In this document: positions 15,121 through 24,112 of the stretch, piece by piece
Position numbering within the stretch: the stretch's first letter is position 1
Layout: each line of letters opens with the position of its first letter
Source of the DNA: Rhodothermales bacterium
GTDB taxonomy: Bacteria > Bacteroidota > Rhodothermia > Rhodothermales > UBA10348
Length of the DNA stretch: 64,000 bases
Direction: 5' to 3'
Assembly (NCBI GenBank): GCA_040221055.1
Contig: JAVJVN010000015.1
Location: 1-64,000, forward strand
Notes under the pieces: model-generated
What the model was told of the DNA's origin: nothing
Database searches by the model: none
The model's input: the letters and a program-made list of their open reading frames with translations, nothing else
Translations under genes and position numbers: made by a program

Positions 15121-17487
15121 ATGTACTCTGACGACGACCTGAGAGAATATTTTGAGCGTCCGGAGAACCGGAAGGTTCGCCGGAGCGCCGAGCGTGGCGC
15201 AGGCCCACCCCGCCCCCGCACGCCCATCGGCCGTTTCTGGCATGCAAAATTCGTCAACGCGGACAAAGCCCGCGCGGCGACCGCCGTGACGTACGTCGCG
15301 GGCGCGGCCCTGCTGGGCACGCTCATCCTGGGCCTGTATTTCTGGACGCTGCTGGATGAGCTCCCGCCCATGCGGGAAATCGAGAACCCGGACTTCCAGC
15401 TGGCCACGGTGGCCTACACGGCGGACGGCGAGATGCTCATGCGCTATGCGTATCAGAACCGCTCATGGGTGAATTTCGAGGACATCTCCCCCCACGTCAT
15501 CAATGCGTTGTGGGCGACGGAGGATCATCGATTCTACGCGCACTGGGGCATCGACATGACGGGCATGCTGTCCATTCCGCTCAGCATCCTGAAGGGCGAC
15601 CCGCGCGGCGCATCGACCATCTCCCAGCAATTGGCCCGGAACCTGTACAACGCACGCATCGGACGGGACGTCACCGTATCGCGCAAATTGAAGGAAATGG
15701 TGACGGCCGTGCAGCTGGAACGCCGGTACACGAAGCCGGAAATCATGGAGATGTACCTGAACACCGTTGAATTCGGCAACGGCGCCGGCGGGAACGCGGT
15801 GTACGGCATAGAGTCGGCGGCGCGGGTGTATTTCGGGAAGCCGCCGCTGGACCTGAACATCCTGGAGAGCGCGACGCTCGTGGGCATGCTGCAGGCCACG
15901 TCCGCCTACAATCCCATCCGGAATCCGGAGCGGTCGCAGCAGCGGCGCAATATCGTTTTGGTCCAGATGACCCGTCGCGGTGTCCTCCCGGACGGTTTCC
16001 TGGATGAGAACCGGGACGTCCCGGTGGAAACGGACTACCAGTCCGACGGCCTTTCGCAGTCGATTGCCCCGTATTTCGCCGAGCATGTGCGCAACGAACT
16101 GGAGGATTGGGGCGAGCGCATGGGATACGACATCTACGAGGACGGCCTGGTCGTCTACACGACGCTCGACTCCCGCCTGCAGAAGATGGCCATGGCAGCG
16201 GTCGATTCGGTGACGACCTGCCTGCAGAAGGTGGCCGACTTCGAATGGAGCTCCGAGGGCAGCCCGACGCGGGTCTGGAGCGCCAGCATGTGCGATTACA
16301 TGCGCTTCGAGGATGAATCCTGGTCGGCGCTCTATGCGAAGCAGCCGAATCTGCTGAACAATATCATCGTGGATACGGACCGGTACCAGTCCATGCGGCG
16401 CAGCGGCATGCCCCGGGATGTCGTGTTCGATTCGCTCCGCGCCAATACTGCCTACATCGATTCGCTGAAGCACTCGAAACAGCGGATTGAAGCCGGTTTT
16501 GTGGCCCTCGATCCGCAAACAGGATACGTCAAGGCCTGGGTCGGCGGCCGCGAGATCACGCGGGACTGGTATGACCACGTATCGATTGCTCGACGCCAGG
16601 CCGGATCGACCTTCAAACCCTTCGTGTATACAGCCGCCATCGACAACGGGTGGTCGCCGTATTACACGCTGATGGACGATTCCGTCAAGTATGTCGATCC
16701 GCAGTCGGGCGTGGAGTGGAATCCCACGAACTTCGAGGAAATCTCGGGCATGCCCATGACCCTGCGTCAGGCGCTTGCCCGGTCGGTGAATACGGTCACG
16801 GCCAAACTCATGCTGGAGGTCGGCCCGCCCGAAGTAGCGTTCTACGCCAAGCGGATGGGCATTGAGAGCCCCCTGCAGGAGGTGCCATCCCTGGCCCTCG
16901 GCACGAGCGATGTAACGCTCCTTGAGCTGACCAAGGCCTACAGCACATTCGCCAACGGCGGCCTGCTGTACGAGCCGACGTCCATCACGCGGATTGAGGA
17001 TCGCAGCGGCAACGTGCTCTACGAGGCGGCGTCCGCGCCCAAGGAGGCCCTGTCCGAAACCACGGCCTACACCATGGTCGACATGCTCCGCGCGGTCATC
17101 CGCCAGGGATCCGGCATCCGCATGGTGGCCGGCGAATACCAACTCGGGGAGTACGACCTGGGCGGCAAGACGGGCACGACGCAGAATGCGGCCGATACGT
17201 GGTTCATGATGATCCACCCGGACCTGGTCATGGGCTCCTGGATCGGGTTCAACGACATGCGCTACCGGTTCCGCGCCGAACATTACGGCCAGGGTGGCCG
17301 GACGGCGTTGCACGTGGTGGGACGGTTCTTCCGGAGTGCCGCCAATTCGGATGAGGCGTTCGTGAGTCCGGATTCGCGATTCCCTGCGCCGGGGCTCTTC
17401 GGAGGCCTGCCCTATCCGGCTCCCGATTCACTTCGCGTGCCGGAGAAAGAAGATCCGCAGCCGCGCCGCGGCCGCGTGAGCTGGTAG
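15121..17487 (+). CDS. Penicillin-binding protein 1A-type bifunctional peptidoglycan synthase
   Basis: A 788-aa class A PBP. Short cytoplasmic tail, membrane helix at about 55-77, GT51 domain with WATEDHRFYAHWG (E134), GASTISQQLARNLY and RKLKEMVTAVQLERRY, then a transpeptidase domain with GSTFKPF (S496, K499), SVN (555-557) and KTGT (683-686). Compared with E. coli PBP1A, about 90 residues (370-455) are inserted before the transpeptidase core, a layout I associate with Bacteroidota PBP1A. It assembles peptidoglycan from lipid II. ATG 15121 is chosen because it gives the usual charged cytoplasmic leader. It abuts ispE convergently with no gap. Confidence 0.93.
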   Translation: MYSDDDLREYFERPENRKVRRSAERGAGPPRPRTPIGRFWHAKFVNADKARAATAVTYVAGAALLGTLILGLYFWTLLDELPPMREIENPDFQLATVAYTADGEMLMRYAYQNRSWVNFEDISPHVINALWATEDHRFYAHWGIDMTGMLSIPLSILKGDPRGASTISQQLARNLYNARIGRDVTVSRKLKEMVTAVQLERRYTKPEIMEMYLNTVEFGNGAGGNAVYGIESAARVYFGKPPLDLNILESATLVGMLQATSAYNPIRNPERSQQRRNIVLVQMTRRGVLPDGFLDENRDVPVETDYQSDGLSQSIAPYFAEHVRNELEDWGERMGYDIYEDGLVVYTTLDSRLQKMAMAAVDSVTTCLQKVADFEWSSEGSPTRVWSASMCDYMRFEDESWSALYAKQPNLLNNIIVDTDRYQSMRRSGMPRDVVFDSLRANTAYIDSLKHSKQRIEAGFVALDPQTGYVKAWVGGREITRDWYDHVSIARRQAGSTFKPFVYTAAIDNGWSPYYTLMDDSVKYVDPQSGVEWNPTNFEEISGMPMTLRQALARSVNTVTAKLMLEVGPPEVAFYAKRMGIESPLQEVPSLALGTSDVTLLELTKAYSTFANGGLLYEPTSITRIEDRSGNVLYEAASAPKEALSETTAYTMVDMLRAVIRQGSGIRMVAGEYQLGEYDLGGKTGTTQNAADTWFMMIHPDLVMGSWIGFNDMRYRFRAEHYGQGGRTALHVVGRFFRSAANSDEAFVSPDSRFPAPGLFGGLPYPAPDSLRVPEKEDPQPRRGRVSW

Positions 17488-18447
17488 TTATCCCCTCAGC
17501 GACCCCATCCAGGTGCGGGATGTGGGATGCTCCTTCCGGATGCGCGCCCATGCGACTTCCGGATGCGCGGCGAACAGTCCGAACACCGCCGACCCCGATC
17601 CGCTCATGGCGGCATACAGCGCCCCGCTGTCGTACAGCAGATCCCGCAGTTCGCCAATGACAGGATACTTCGCCGTGACGCTCGCCTCGAAGTCGTTCAC
17701 GATCGTGTCCTTCCAGGTCTCAATGGGCTCCCGCACGGCCTCACGGAGATCGGGCCGATCGCGGTCGTTCGGCGTCACGTTGGCGTAGGCCTCGGCGGTC
17801 GACACGTGCACATCGGGCACCACCACGAGTACCTTCAGATCCTTAATGGGTGCGGATTGGGTGTCAGAATGGGTGTTTTTTGGTTGTTCACGCGGAGTGG
17901 GGTCGGCGATTGAATCCAAACGCTCCAGCTGCTCCCCGATCCCGGACGCGAACGAAGGTCGGCCGTTCAGGAAAAACGCCACATCCGCGCCCAAGCCTGC
18001 GGCAATGCGCTCCAGATTGGTGGTATTCAAACCCCAAATGGCCGCGCAGCCCTGCAGTGTGGCGGCGGCATCGCTCGACCCACCGCCGAGCCCCGCCCCG
18101 TACGGAATGTGCTTTTCCAGGTGTATATGTACGCCGCGCCCCTCTGTGGCCAAAGCCCGCGCCGCCTTCATGCACAAATTCGACTCATCCGTCGGCAGGC
18201 TCGCGTCCGTGCACGTCATCCGGATGTCGTCGGCGGGCCGGAACGTCAACCGGTCGCTCCAGCCAATCGGCAGGAAGATGGTCTCGATGTCGTGGTATCC
18301 GTCCGCGCGGCGCCGCAGCACGTGGAGACCCAGGTTGATTTTTGCGACGGCGTCTTTGGTGAGGAATTCCAAAAGCGTTGGGGTTCGGTTCGGGGCGGGA
18401 AGGGGCAATTCAGGACGGCGGACTGAAATTGCACCCGGGCGGGGCAT
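17488..18447 (-). CDS. ispE: 4-diphosphocytidyl-2-C-methyl-D-erythritol kinase
   Basis: IspE phosphorylates CDP-ME in the MEP pathway. This 319-aa protein shows the GHMP-kinase landmarks: AVAKINLGLHVLRRRADGYHDIETIF (31-57), the ATP-binding loop IPYGAGLGGGSSDAAA (114-129) and the C-terminal AMSGSGSAVFGLF motif. Residues 183-205 (DSIADPTPREQPKNTHSDTQSAP) form a low-complexity insertion not normally present. About 28 residues precede the conserved core and the start may be internal. The gene converges on the PBP1A gene, stop to stop with no spacer. Confidence 0.92.
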   Translation of the reverse strand: MPRPGAISVRRPELPLPAPNRTPTLLEFLTKDAVAKINLGLHVLRRRADGYHDIETIFLPIGWSDRLTFRPADDIRMTCTDASLPTDESNLCMKAARALATEGRGVHIHLEKHIPYGAGLGGGSSDAAATLQGCAAIWGLNTTNLERIAAGLGADVAFFLNGRPSFASGIGEQLERLDSIADPTPREQPKNTHSDTQSAPIKDLKVLVVVPDVHVSTAEAYANVTPNDRDRPDLREAVREPIETWKDTIVNDFEASVTAKYPVIGELRDLLYDSGALYAAMSGSGSAVFGLFAAHPEVAWARIRKEHPTSRTWMGSLRG

Positions 18448-18608
18448 GCCTTATTTTCCCGCGTGCCAGTCGCCGGCCCAGCGCCGCGTCCAGGGTCAAA
18501 GTAGTGCAATTCCCCAACAATCCGCCACCGTTTGCCTGAACCGGTTACTGTTTCGACCTTCCAATCAGTTTCTGTCCAGTTTCCAAGGCCCATTTCCGGC
18601 GGTACACG

Positions 18609-20369
18609 ATGATGAATGACAGACGTCTCCCGCGTTGGGGAGTGTTTTCTCTGGCGATGTTCGCCATACTCGCGCTCGGCGGTGGCGGCATCCAGACGGC
18701 CCAGGCACAGGTCCTCGGCGGCGGCAGCCTGCTCGATACGCCGGGTGCCAACCCGCTGACCCTGCTCCGGCAGCGCCTGGCCCAGTCCGGCATTTCTTCG
18801 GCATCCGTGCCCCTTGAAGGCGCGGTAGACGGCGCTACCTACATCGTGGGTCCGGGCGATGCGTTCAGCCTGACCGTCAACGGCGCATCCATGACCACCG
18901 TCCCGGCCGAAGTCAGTGCCGATGGCATGCTCATGCTGCCCGATGCGGGCGCGGTCCGGGTGGGCGGCATGACGCTGGACGATGCGAAACGCGCATCGAT
19001 GACCCTGCTGGAGCGCGCCTACCGGAACGCCGAGATCTCCCTGGCCCTCGTGCAATCACGCCAGTTCTACGTGCACGTATCGGGCGCCGTCCCCGCGCCG
19101 GGCCGATACCTCGCGCTCCCGGTGGCCCGCGTATCGAGCATCCTGGAACTGGCGTTCGCGGACACCCTCGCACAGCCGGTCACGAACCGCACGTTCCGTC
19201 CCTCGCTGCGCAACATCCGCCTGCTGCACACGGACGGTACCGAGTCGGGCGTGGACCTCATCCAGTATTTCTCGTCGGGCGATCGCGCAGCCAACCCCTA
19301 CCTGCGGGACGGCGACGTGATTTTCATTCCGGCCTACCAGCCGGCGAACAGCAGCATTTTCGTGGACGGGGCCGTTCCGTTTCCGGGTGACTACGACTAC
19401 CGCCCCGGCGATACGGTCCGCGACCTCATCCGCCTGGCCGGCGGGGTGGATGCCGGCGCGGCGCGCGCGGTGCGCCTCATCAGGCAGGACGGCACGACCG
19501 TGGACATGACCATCGACGAGGCGCTCGGCGCGCGCGGCGCCGGCACCCCGGTCGCGGCCCGCGACCACGTCCAGGTGGTCATACCCGCCGAGCTGAGGGG
19601 TCAGGCAAATGTAACCGGCCAGGTTACATTTCCAGGTACGTACCCCATAGTCGAAGGCGAGACCACACTCAGGGATCTGGTGGCCACGGCCGGTGGCATC
19701 CGGGACGAAGCCCTGCTCCGGGGTGCGTACCTGGAGCGCAGGGCGCTGCCTGACCCCCTCGAGACCCTGCGCGGCAACCGCTTTGGTCCCGAACCCCCGC
19801 TGGCCGAGATGATTTCCCTGGCGGATACCACCGCCATCATGCAGCGCCTGCGCCTGAGTGACATGGACTTCATGAGCCGGGCCTACTTCGCCCAGGAAAT
19901 GCGCCTGCAGAACCGCGTGAGCGTCAACCTCGAGGAGGCCCTGGAGGACGGTGCCCGTGAAGTGTACATCCGGAACGGCGACCGCCTGGTCATCCCCCGG
20001 AATCCCAACGCCGTGTTCGTGTTCGGCCAGGTCAACCGGCCCGGCTTTGTGGACTTCCAGCCCGGCCTCACCGCCGAGCAATACGTTAACGTCGCCGGCG
20101 GCCGGAGCGCCGTGGCCGAGGACGTCTACATCATCCACCCGGCCAGCGGGCAGATCCTGCCGGCTGGCAGCCGCGCCCTGGAATCGGGCGATTTCGTGTT
20201 CGTGGACCGCAAGGTGGACATCGCGGACAGCCCCGAACTGCAACGGCTCCTGATCGAGGAGAACCGGACGCGGGCCGATGCACGCATCCGAACGCTGCAG
20301 ACCGTCGTGCAGAGCGTCGGCACCCTGGCGTCGGTCGTTGCACTCATCATCAGCATCCGCCGGAACTGA
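18609..20369 (+). CDS. Polysaccharide export protein with SLBB domains (Wza-like)
   Basis: A 586-aa exported protein: a signal peptide (VFSLAMFAILALGGGGIQTAQAQ) is followed by a Poly_export domain (YIVGPGDAFSLTVNGASMTTVPAEVSADGMLMLP), then several SLBB repeats (YVHVSGAVPAPGRY, IFVDGAVPFPGDYDYRPGDTVRDLI, ANVTGQVTFPGTYPIVEGETTL, VFVFGQVNRPGFVDFQPGLTAEQYV), and a hydrophobic C-terminal segment (LASVVALIISI). Such proteins form the outer-membrane or periplasmic conduit for exopolysaccharide. It is the first gene of a compact cluster; the next starts 4 bases after its stop. The gene is distant from its antiterminator-type neighbour at 1 kb but could be served by it. Confidence 0.9.
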   Translation: MMNDRRLPRWGVFSLAMFAILALGGGGIQTAQAQVLGGGSLLDTPGANPLTLLRQRLAQSGISSASVPLEGAVDGATYIVGPGDAFSLTVNGASMTTVPAEVSADGMLMLPDAGAVRVGGMTLDDAKRASMTLLERAYRNAEISLALVQSRQFYVHVSGAVPAPGRYLALPVARVSSILELAFADTLAQPVTNRTFRPSLRNIRLLHTDGTESGVDLIQYFSSGDRAANPYLRDGDVIFIPAYQPANSSIFVDGAVPFPGDYDYRPGDTVRDLIRLAGGVDAGAARAVRLIRQDGTTVDMTIDEALGARGAGTPVAARDHVQVVIPAELRGQANVTGQVTFPGTYPIVEGETTLRDLVATAGGIRDEALLRGAYLERRALPDPLETLRGNRFGPEPPLAEMISLADTTAIMQRLRLSDMDFMSRAYFAQEMRLQNRVSVNLEEALEDGAREVYIRNGDRLVIPRNPNAVFVFGQVNRPGFVDFQPGLTAEQYVNVAGGRSAVAEDVYIIHPASGQILPAGSRALESGDFVFVDRKVDIADSPELQRLLIEENRTRADARIRTLQTVVQSVGTLASVVALIISIRRN

Positions 20370-20372
20370 GTC

Positions 20373-21551
20373 ATGGAAGCCAACAACAACATGTCCGAAT
20401 CGTGGTGGAACATGCTGGGCGTGCTTTACCGCTGGCGCCGCTTCATCGTCATCGTGACGGGCGTCATGGCGGTGCTGTCCGTCATCATCAGCCTCATGCT
20501 GCCCCTCTGGTACAAGGCGTCCTCCCGCCTCCTCCTGCCTGAATCCAGCGGTGGCGGCCTGGCCAGTGCCCTCCTGGGCGACCTGGGCTCGGCGGCCAAG
20601 TCGCTGCTCGGCGGCAGCAGCGGGGATTATGTCCGTTTCATGGCCATCCTGGACAGCCGCGCCGTCAAGATTTCCGTGATTGAAGAGTTCGACTTGATCA
20701 ACGTCTACGACGTCGCAGGAAAGAAGGCCCCGCTTGAGGAAGCCATCGAAGCACTGGAAGACAACGTGGAATTCGTGGTGGACGACGAATACGATTTCAT
20801 GTCCATCGAGGTGTACGACCGGGATCCCGTACGGGCGGCCGCCATGTCCAATTTCTATCTGTCGCAGCTCGACAGCATCAACAACCGTTTGAACCGGCAG
20901 ACGGCGGGCAATTTCCGGGCGTATGTTGAGGAGCGATACGAACGCGCAGCGGACGAGCGCCAGACCCTGCTCGATTCGCTCCAACAGTTCCAGGAGCGCT
21001 ACGGCGTGTTCAACCTGGAAGCGCAGACGGAGGCGTTCTTTACCCAGATAGCCGAGGTCCGGGCCAACGCCGTCCAGGTGGAACTGCAGTATGAGGCCCT
21101 GCGTCGGCAATTCGGAGACGACAACCAGCAGGTCCAGCAGCTCGCATCGCTGGTCTCGGCGGCCGATGCCCTGTACCGGGACATGTTGCAGGGACGCGAG
21201 GCGGTCCTGCCCGTCGACCTGGATGCTGCACCGGCCATGGTGCGCGCCTACGCGGACATCGCCATGGAGCGCCTCATCCAGGAAACCATCCTGGAAATGG
21301 TCGCCCCCATCCTGGAACAGGCACGCTTTGAAGAGGAGCGCCAACAACAGGCCCTGCAGATCGTGGACGAAGCGGTGCCTCCGCATCGCAAGGCAAAACC
21401 GAAACGCGCCATTGTCGTGATTTCCGCGACCCTTTCGGCCTTCATCCTGGCCGTCCTCTATGCGCTGATGACCGATTGGTGGCGGCGGCGTCACGCGGTG
21501 TTCACCGAGCGGCTGCGCACGGCGGCGGCCAGCCGGGGCCATGGCCAATAG
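20373..21551 (+). CDS. Wzz-type polysaccharide co-polymerase (chain-length determinant)
   Basis: A 392-aa inner-membrane protein with two membrane helices (about 22-45, and near the C-terminus, AIVVISATLSAFILAVLYAL) enclosing a periplasmic region of predicted coiled coil (RYERAADERQTLLDSLQQFQERYGVFNLEAQTEAFFTQIAEVRANAVQVELQ). No C-terminal tyrosine-kinase domain is present, so it is a kinase-less PCP-2-type protein. It regulates chain length together with the export protein upstream and the polymerase downstream, whose start overlaps its end by 11 bases. Compare the broken Wzz fragment at the left edge. Confidence 0.85.
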   Translation: MEANNNMSESWWNMLGVLYRWRRFIVIVTGVMAVLSVIISLMLPLWYKASSRLLLPESSGGGLASALLGDLGSAAKSLLGGSSGDYVRFMAILDSRAVKISVIEEFDLINVYDVAGKKAPLEEAIEALEDNVEFVVDDEYDFMSIEVYDRDPVRAAAMSNFYLSQLDSINNRLNRQTAGNFRAYVEERYERAADERQTLLDSLQQFQERYGVFNLEAQTEAFFTQIAEVRANAVQVELQYEALRRQFGDDNQQVQQLASLVSAADALYRDMLQGREAVLPVDLDAAPAMVRAYADIAMERLIQETILEMVAPILEQARFEEERQQQALQIVDEAVPPHRKAKPKRAIVVISATLSAFILAVLYALMTDWWRRRHAVFTERLRTAAASRGHGQ

Positions 21552-22980
21552 TGCCACAAACCACACCGTGCCCAACACGCCCCTCTTGCCCGGTGATACC
21601 TGGCTGCTGAATTGGGGCCGCTTCCTGCTCGGAGGCGCCCTCGCCCTGGGCCTGCTTGTGACCGTCTACCTGACGGCGCTCGCCCCGGACCTCCTCCCCG
21701 CCCTGCCCATCCTGCTCCTGGCCGGCCTGGCGGGCTGGTGGCTGTTCACGCATCCGCTGGCGAACCTGTTCGTCGTGTTGTGTGCTTTTGTACTCGTCGC
21801 CAGCCACGAAGAGGGTATCCAGGCCACGGAAGCCCTCTATGCGCTTTATTTCCTGGCATTCCTTGGGCACTGGGTGGTCGTGCACCTGTTCATGCGGAAG
21901 GACCACGTCATCCGGACGCGGGAGGACCAGGCGTTGATCCTGTTCCTCGCGTTCATGACGCTTTCCATTCCCCTGACCCTGGTTTTCGGAGGCAGCCTGA
22001 AAGGCGCACTCACGGAATGGCTGGCCTACATGCTGCTCGGACTCTACTTCCCGGTTCGCGCGGCTGTCCAGTCCTCACGCCGAGGGGTGATGGTCGTGTT
22101 GGTCGGCGTTGCGTTTGTCGGCTTTTTCGTGTTGATACGGAACGCACTGAATTTCCAGGAAATCATTGTCGATGCGACCGCACCCTGGCAGGTTGCACGC
22201 GGTCGCGTTATCACGAACTCGGCATTGATTCTTGTCCCATCATTCATTGCCTTGGGATTATTCCTGGCAGCGAGGACCGTACGCGAGTTGGCGCTGTGGT
22301 TCGGATTCTTCATGATGTTTGTAGCCGGGCTTCTTCTGACTCAGAGTAGAGGTTACTGGTTGGCATTTGCTGTCGGCGCCTTTGTCATCTTCCTGCTGGT
22401 GGGCGCTCCGTCGCGTCGCAGACTGCTCTGGTCCGGTATCGTGTCGCTTCTGGGTGTTGTGTCCGTCGCGTATATCCTTTTTCCAGACGCCTTCCTTCTG
22501 ATGGCCACGGGAATGATCAACCGGCTGTTTTCGATCGGATCGGCTATTTCAACGGATCCGTCCATGGTGAACCGATACCTGGAAAGCCAGGCGGCCATGG
22601 AGCATGTGAAATCGAATCCGATACTGGGTCACGGGATGGGCACGCCATTCCGATTCTATGACATCACCTGGGAGTATTCCATGAATCGTGCGTTCATCCA
22701 CAATGGCTATGTCTCGTTGTTGTTCAAATTCGGCTTGTGGGGAACGGGCCTCGTCCTCTTCTTCCTGGGAGCCATTTTCGTACGGTCCACACAGAGTTTT
22801 CGCCGCAAGCTGGGCTCCCGTACACACCAGGCCATGGCATTGGGAGTGGCCGGCTGTCTCGCCGCTTTCTCCATTCTTACCATCACATCCAATCCATTCT
22901 ATTTGAAGGATACACTCTTCATCCTGGGTGTGCTCTCAGGAATCGGTGGTGGTGCATGGGCGCTTCGAATGGATTCGTGA
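21541..22980 (+). CDS. O-antigen polymerase/ligase family membrane protein (Wzy/WaaL-like)
   Basis: A 479-aa protein with about 11-12 hydrophobic segments. The O-antigen ligase/polymerase hallmark is a large loop late in the protein (SQAAMEHVKSNPILGHGMGTPFRFYDITWEYSMNRAFIHNGYVSLLFKFG) containing the GHGMG and FIHNGYVSLLFKFGLWG motifs. It would polymerise or ligate polysaccharide repeat units at the periplasmic face of the inner membrane. It overlaps the preceding Wzz gene (11 bases) and its TGA overlaps the GTG start of the next glycosyltransferase. The base composition becomes less GC-rich from about 22.1 kb, which may indicate transfer of this part of the cluster. Confidence 0.85.
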   Translation: MANSATNHTVPNTPLLPGDTWLLNWGRFLLGGALALGLLVTVYLTALAPDLLPALPILLLAGLAGWWLFTHPLANLFVVLCAFVLVASHEEGIQATEALYALYFLAFLGHWVVVHLFMRKDHVIRTREDQALILFLAFMTLSIPLTLVFGGSLKGALTEWLAYMLLGLYFPVRAAVQSSRRGVMVVLVGVAFVGFFVLIRNALNFQEIIVDATAPWQVARGRVITNSALILVPSFIALGLFLAARTVRELALWFGFFMMFVAGLLLTQSRGYWLAFAVGAFVIFLLVGAPSRRRLLWSGIVSLLGVVSVAYILFPDAFLLMATGMINRLFSIGSAISTDPSMVNRYLESQAAMEHVKSNPILGHGMGTPFRFYDITWEYSMNRAFIHNGYVSLLFKFGLWGTGLVLFFLGAIFVRSTQSFRRKLGSRTHQAMALGVAGCLAAFSILTITSNPFYLKDTLFILGVLSGIGGGAWALRMDS

Positions 22981-24110
22981 AGAGCCATTCCCACATCGCG
23001 CTGGTCGAATTGTATGCTGGGGGCCATCACAGGATGTACCTCGAATTGCTGGTGCAGCAGTGGTTATCCGGCGCATACCCCGGAAAACTCTCACTCTGGG
23101 TGTCATCAGTCTTCGCCGAGTCGCATGCTGATTTCATTTCGGCTCTGGTGGATTCTCCCGTCGAGATCCACGTGCTGGATGAAATCCCGCGTGACCTGGA
23201 GTCCGGAAGCGGGGCGAAGCATCTCCTGAAGTGTGATCGGTGGCATGGCCATGCACTGAAACACGCGTGCGATGGCGGCGCCAAGCATGTTGTATTCATG
23301 TACCTGGATCATGCCCAACTGGCGGTAGCGCGGCGTTCGACCATGAACGTCCGTGTGTCCGGAATCTTGTTCAAGCCACCGGAGCGTGTTCACTCCTGGG
23401 CGCTACCTGGTGTCGTGCGACAGGTTCGGAAACGATTCATCCTGAACCGGTTGACCCGATCGCCGAGCTTGCACACCATTTTCGTCCTGGACCCCGCAAT
23501 TCCAGTCGAGCGTCCTTTCGTATACATGCCGGACGGCATCACGCAACCGGATCCCGATCTGTCACCGGACGAAATCCGTGCACAAACCGGAAGCGGACGT
23601 GCGCGCCTTTTCCTGATGTTCGGCGACCTGAGCCTGCGGAAAGGCATTCATCGTCTGGCGGATGCCTGGAGTGGACAGGGACACCTGCTCCTGGCGGGTC
23701 GCGTACCCGAAAACGAGCCGGAAGCGCAAGCGGCTGTCGACCGGTTGGCGAATCGTCAAGATGTGTCGTATTACTCGGGATACGCATCGAATGAACGAAT
23801 GGCGGCCTTTTTTCGCGCATCTGACGTTGTGTTGCTCCCTTACGATGGCCACGTGGGATCGAGTAATGTTCTGATTCGGGCAGCACACGCCGGAAAGCCT
23901 GTCATTGCGTGCAGCGATGGACTGGTCGGTCGTCTGGTCGAGCAAAATGAACTGGGACGCACCGTGAATCCGACAGATGCGACAGCATTCGGATCCGCAC
24001 TCGACCGCCAGGAAATCGCCTTCAATCCGTCCAAAATGGCACAGTTCAGTGCCCTTCATTCGCCAGAGGCCATGGGGCAGATATTCTTTTCGACCATCCT
24101 GACCAACTGA
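22977..24110 (+). CDS. Glycosyltransferase (GT4-like)
   Basis: A 377-aa protein. I choose GTG 22977 as start because it overlaps the preceding TGA (GTGA) and begins VKSHSHIALVELYAGGHHRMYLELL, a plausible first strand of the N-terminal Rossmann half. The C-terminal half carries GT4-type features: FLMFGDLSLRKGIHRLADAW, LLLAGRVPENEP, VSYYSGYASNERMAAFFRASDVVLLPYDGHVGSSNVLIRAAHAGKPVIACSDGLVGRLVE. It likely adds a sugar to the exopolysaccharide precursor in the cytoplasm. ATG 22956 is an alternative start. It is followed after 2 bases by a second glycosyltransferase. Confidence 0.8.
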   Translation: MKSHSHIALVELYAGGHHRMYLELLVQQWLSGAYPGKLSLWVSSVFAESHADFISALVDSPVEIHVLDEIPRDLESGSGAKHLLKCDRWHGHALKHACDGGAKHVVFMYLDHAQLAVARRSTMNVRVSGILFKPPERVHSWALPGVVRQVRKRFILNRLTRSPSLHTIFVLDPAIPVERPFVYMPDGITQPDPDLSPDEIRAQTGSGRARLFLMFGDLSLRKGIHRLADAWSGQGHLLLAGRVPENEPEAQAAVDRLANRQDVSYYSGYASNERMAAFFRASDVVLLPYDGHVGSSNVLIRAAHAGKPVIACSDGLVGRLVEQNELGRTVNPTDATAFGSALDRQEIAFNPSKMAQFSALHSPEAMGQIFFSTILTN

Positions 24111-24112
24111 AA

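Noticed and set aside
15463-17313. 616-codon antisense frame across PBP1A
   Set aside because: Shadow; the PBP1A domains are complete on the other strand.
19056-21578. 840-codon antisense frame across the SLBB and Wzz genes
   Set aside because: It spans two clear plus-strand genes and their junction; composition is that of a mirror frame.
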